The notes beneath the pieces are model-generated. The model did not search any database, was not told where the DNA came from, and saw nothing but the letters and a program-made list of their open reading frames with translations. The translations under genes and the position numbers were made by a program. Positions 63,539 through 64,000 of a stretch of DNA of 64,000 nucleotides are shown in pieces (the first letter of the stretch is position 1; every line of letters begins with the position of its first letter). Origin of the DNA: Gammaproteobacteria bacterium (lineage in GTDB: Bacteria > Pseudomonadota > Gammaproteobacteria > DSM-16500); contig JARLJO010000045.1 in the NCBI GenBank assembly GCA_031291175.1, forward strand, positions 62,001-126,000, in the 5' to 3' direction.

Positions 63539-64000
63539 TTAAGGCTGGTTTTTATGCTCATACAAAGATTCCGGTGAGCGCCCTGCCCCGACAAAAGACG
63601 ACTGTGACAGAGATGATAACGACAATGATTGTGGCACCCTCGCTGTAGCGTAAGGAGCACGATCAAAAAATCCTGGGGACACAGATCTAGCCATACTGTC
63701 TGGCAGATTATCAACAGGCAACATGGGGAGTCTGCCACTCGCAGGATGAATGGTAATATTGAAACGCGCCCATCTTTCCTCTGCTTTCTGCGCGACAACT
63801 TGAGACACAGCAGCACCTACCTGATTAATCCATTGATATAACGCGGCATAATAATCTTTTTTTGCCGTGTCTGTTTCCAAATTGGAGAGTGCGAACTCGG
63901 TTAACTCCAGCGCTTTAACATCATGATGCAAGCGAAAATAGCTATTCATTTTATTTAACTGATCTAATAATTTCACTTCCGCAGCCTGTAAAATAGAGAC
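63539..64000 (-). CDS. Orphan protein, 5' end beyond the window
   Basis: The minus-strand frame is open from the stop at 63539 to the window edge (154 codons). A GTG at 63976 could start it, but the frame continues upstream (SILQAAEVKLLDQLNKMNSYF), so the real start may lie outside. The visible part has a helical region (ALELTEFALSNLETDTAKKDYYAALYQWINQ) and a polar Ser/Pro/Arg tail (SLSLSSLSQSSFVGAGRSPE). I recognise no family. Effector-like composition. The 63272-63538 gap between it and the histone-like gene is A+T-rich and holds nothing I recognise. Confidence 0.55.
   Translation of the reverse strand, partial: VSILQAAEVKLLDQLNKMNSYFRLHHDVKALELTEFALSNLETDTAKKDYYAALYQWINQVGAAVSQVVAQKAEERWARFNITIHPASGRLPMLPVDNLPDSMARSVSPGFFDRAPYATARVPQSLSLSSLSQSSFVGAGRSPESLYEHKNQP

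Overview
The window is a chromosomal segment of a gammaproteobacterium of about 40% GC. The mix of genes points to the order Legionellales (Legionella, Coxiella, Aquicella or Berkiella-like, host-associated bacteria). It holds an ankyrin/Sel1 protein, two Fic-fold proteins, two MFS carriers of the kind common in intracellular Legionellales, several low-complexity or orphan proteins that look like secreted effectors, a lysine-rich histone-like protein, and Asn/Pro-rich exported proteins. This placement is inferred from gene content; no rRNA is present.

Layout. 1-6.6 kb: the conserved translation operon thrS-infC-rpmI-rplT-pheS-pheT on the minus strand. infC starts at ATT, and a rho-independent hairpin lies between rplT and pheS. 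6.8-14.4 kb: a DUF234-type ATPase with a large palindrome at its start, tRNA-Val(GAC), uvrB, an ankyrin/Sel1 protein, a class I aminotransferase and tRNA-Asn(GTT). 14.4-25.85 kb: an integrative element of about 11.4 kb inserted in the 3' end of tRNA-Asn. It is bounded by a 47-bp direct repeat and carries a tyrosine integrase, an excisionase-like protein, an AlpA-like protein, an O-like replication protein, a DnaB helicase, a terminase-small-subunit-like HTH protein, an XRE repressor with a PD-(D/E)XK-like nuclease gene, and a membrane protein plus UvrD-like helicase pair. No capsid, portal or tail genes are seen, so it resembles a phage satellite.

25.9-49.5 kb: accessory chromosome. It contains a class II Fic protein, MFS and Bcr/CflA transporters, an MscS channel, a PA0069-like radical SAM protein, an outer-membrane barrel next to a DUF3494 ice-binding-type protein, a ferritin-like protein, a TrmN6-like methyltransferase, QueE, an MFS carrier with guanine deaminase, and a C39-like peptidase. 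These are interspersed with palindromic repeats (REP/BIME-like), a MITE and a second TIR-bounded non-autonomous element. 49.5-64 kb: a giant minus-strand protein (about 1747 aa) built of about 19 glycine-rich membrane repeats, an orphan phage tail-chaperone-like gene, several orphans, an alpha/beta hydrolase, an ISAs1-type transposase remnant between 56-bp inverted repeats, a Doc-like Fic protein, an OsmC-family protein and a histone-like protein.

The most unusual items are the satellite-like island with its own paired 11-bp-spaced sites and iteron-like repeats, the giant glycine-zipper repeat protein, and the operator-like repeat arrays in front of the DUF234 ATPase and the Fic gene. All assignments come from reading the sequence and recalling families; no database search was run.
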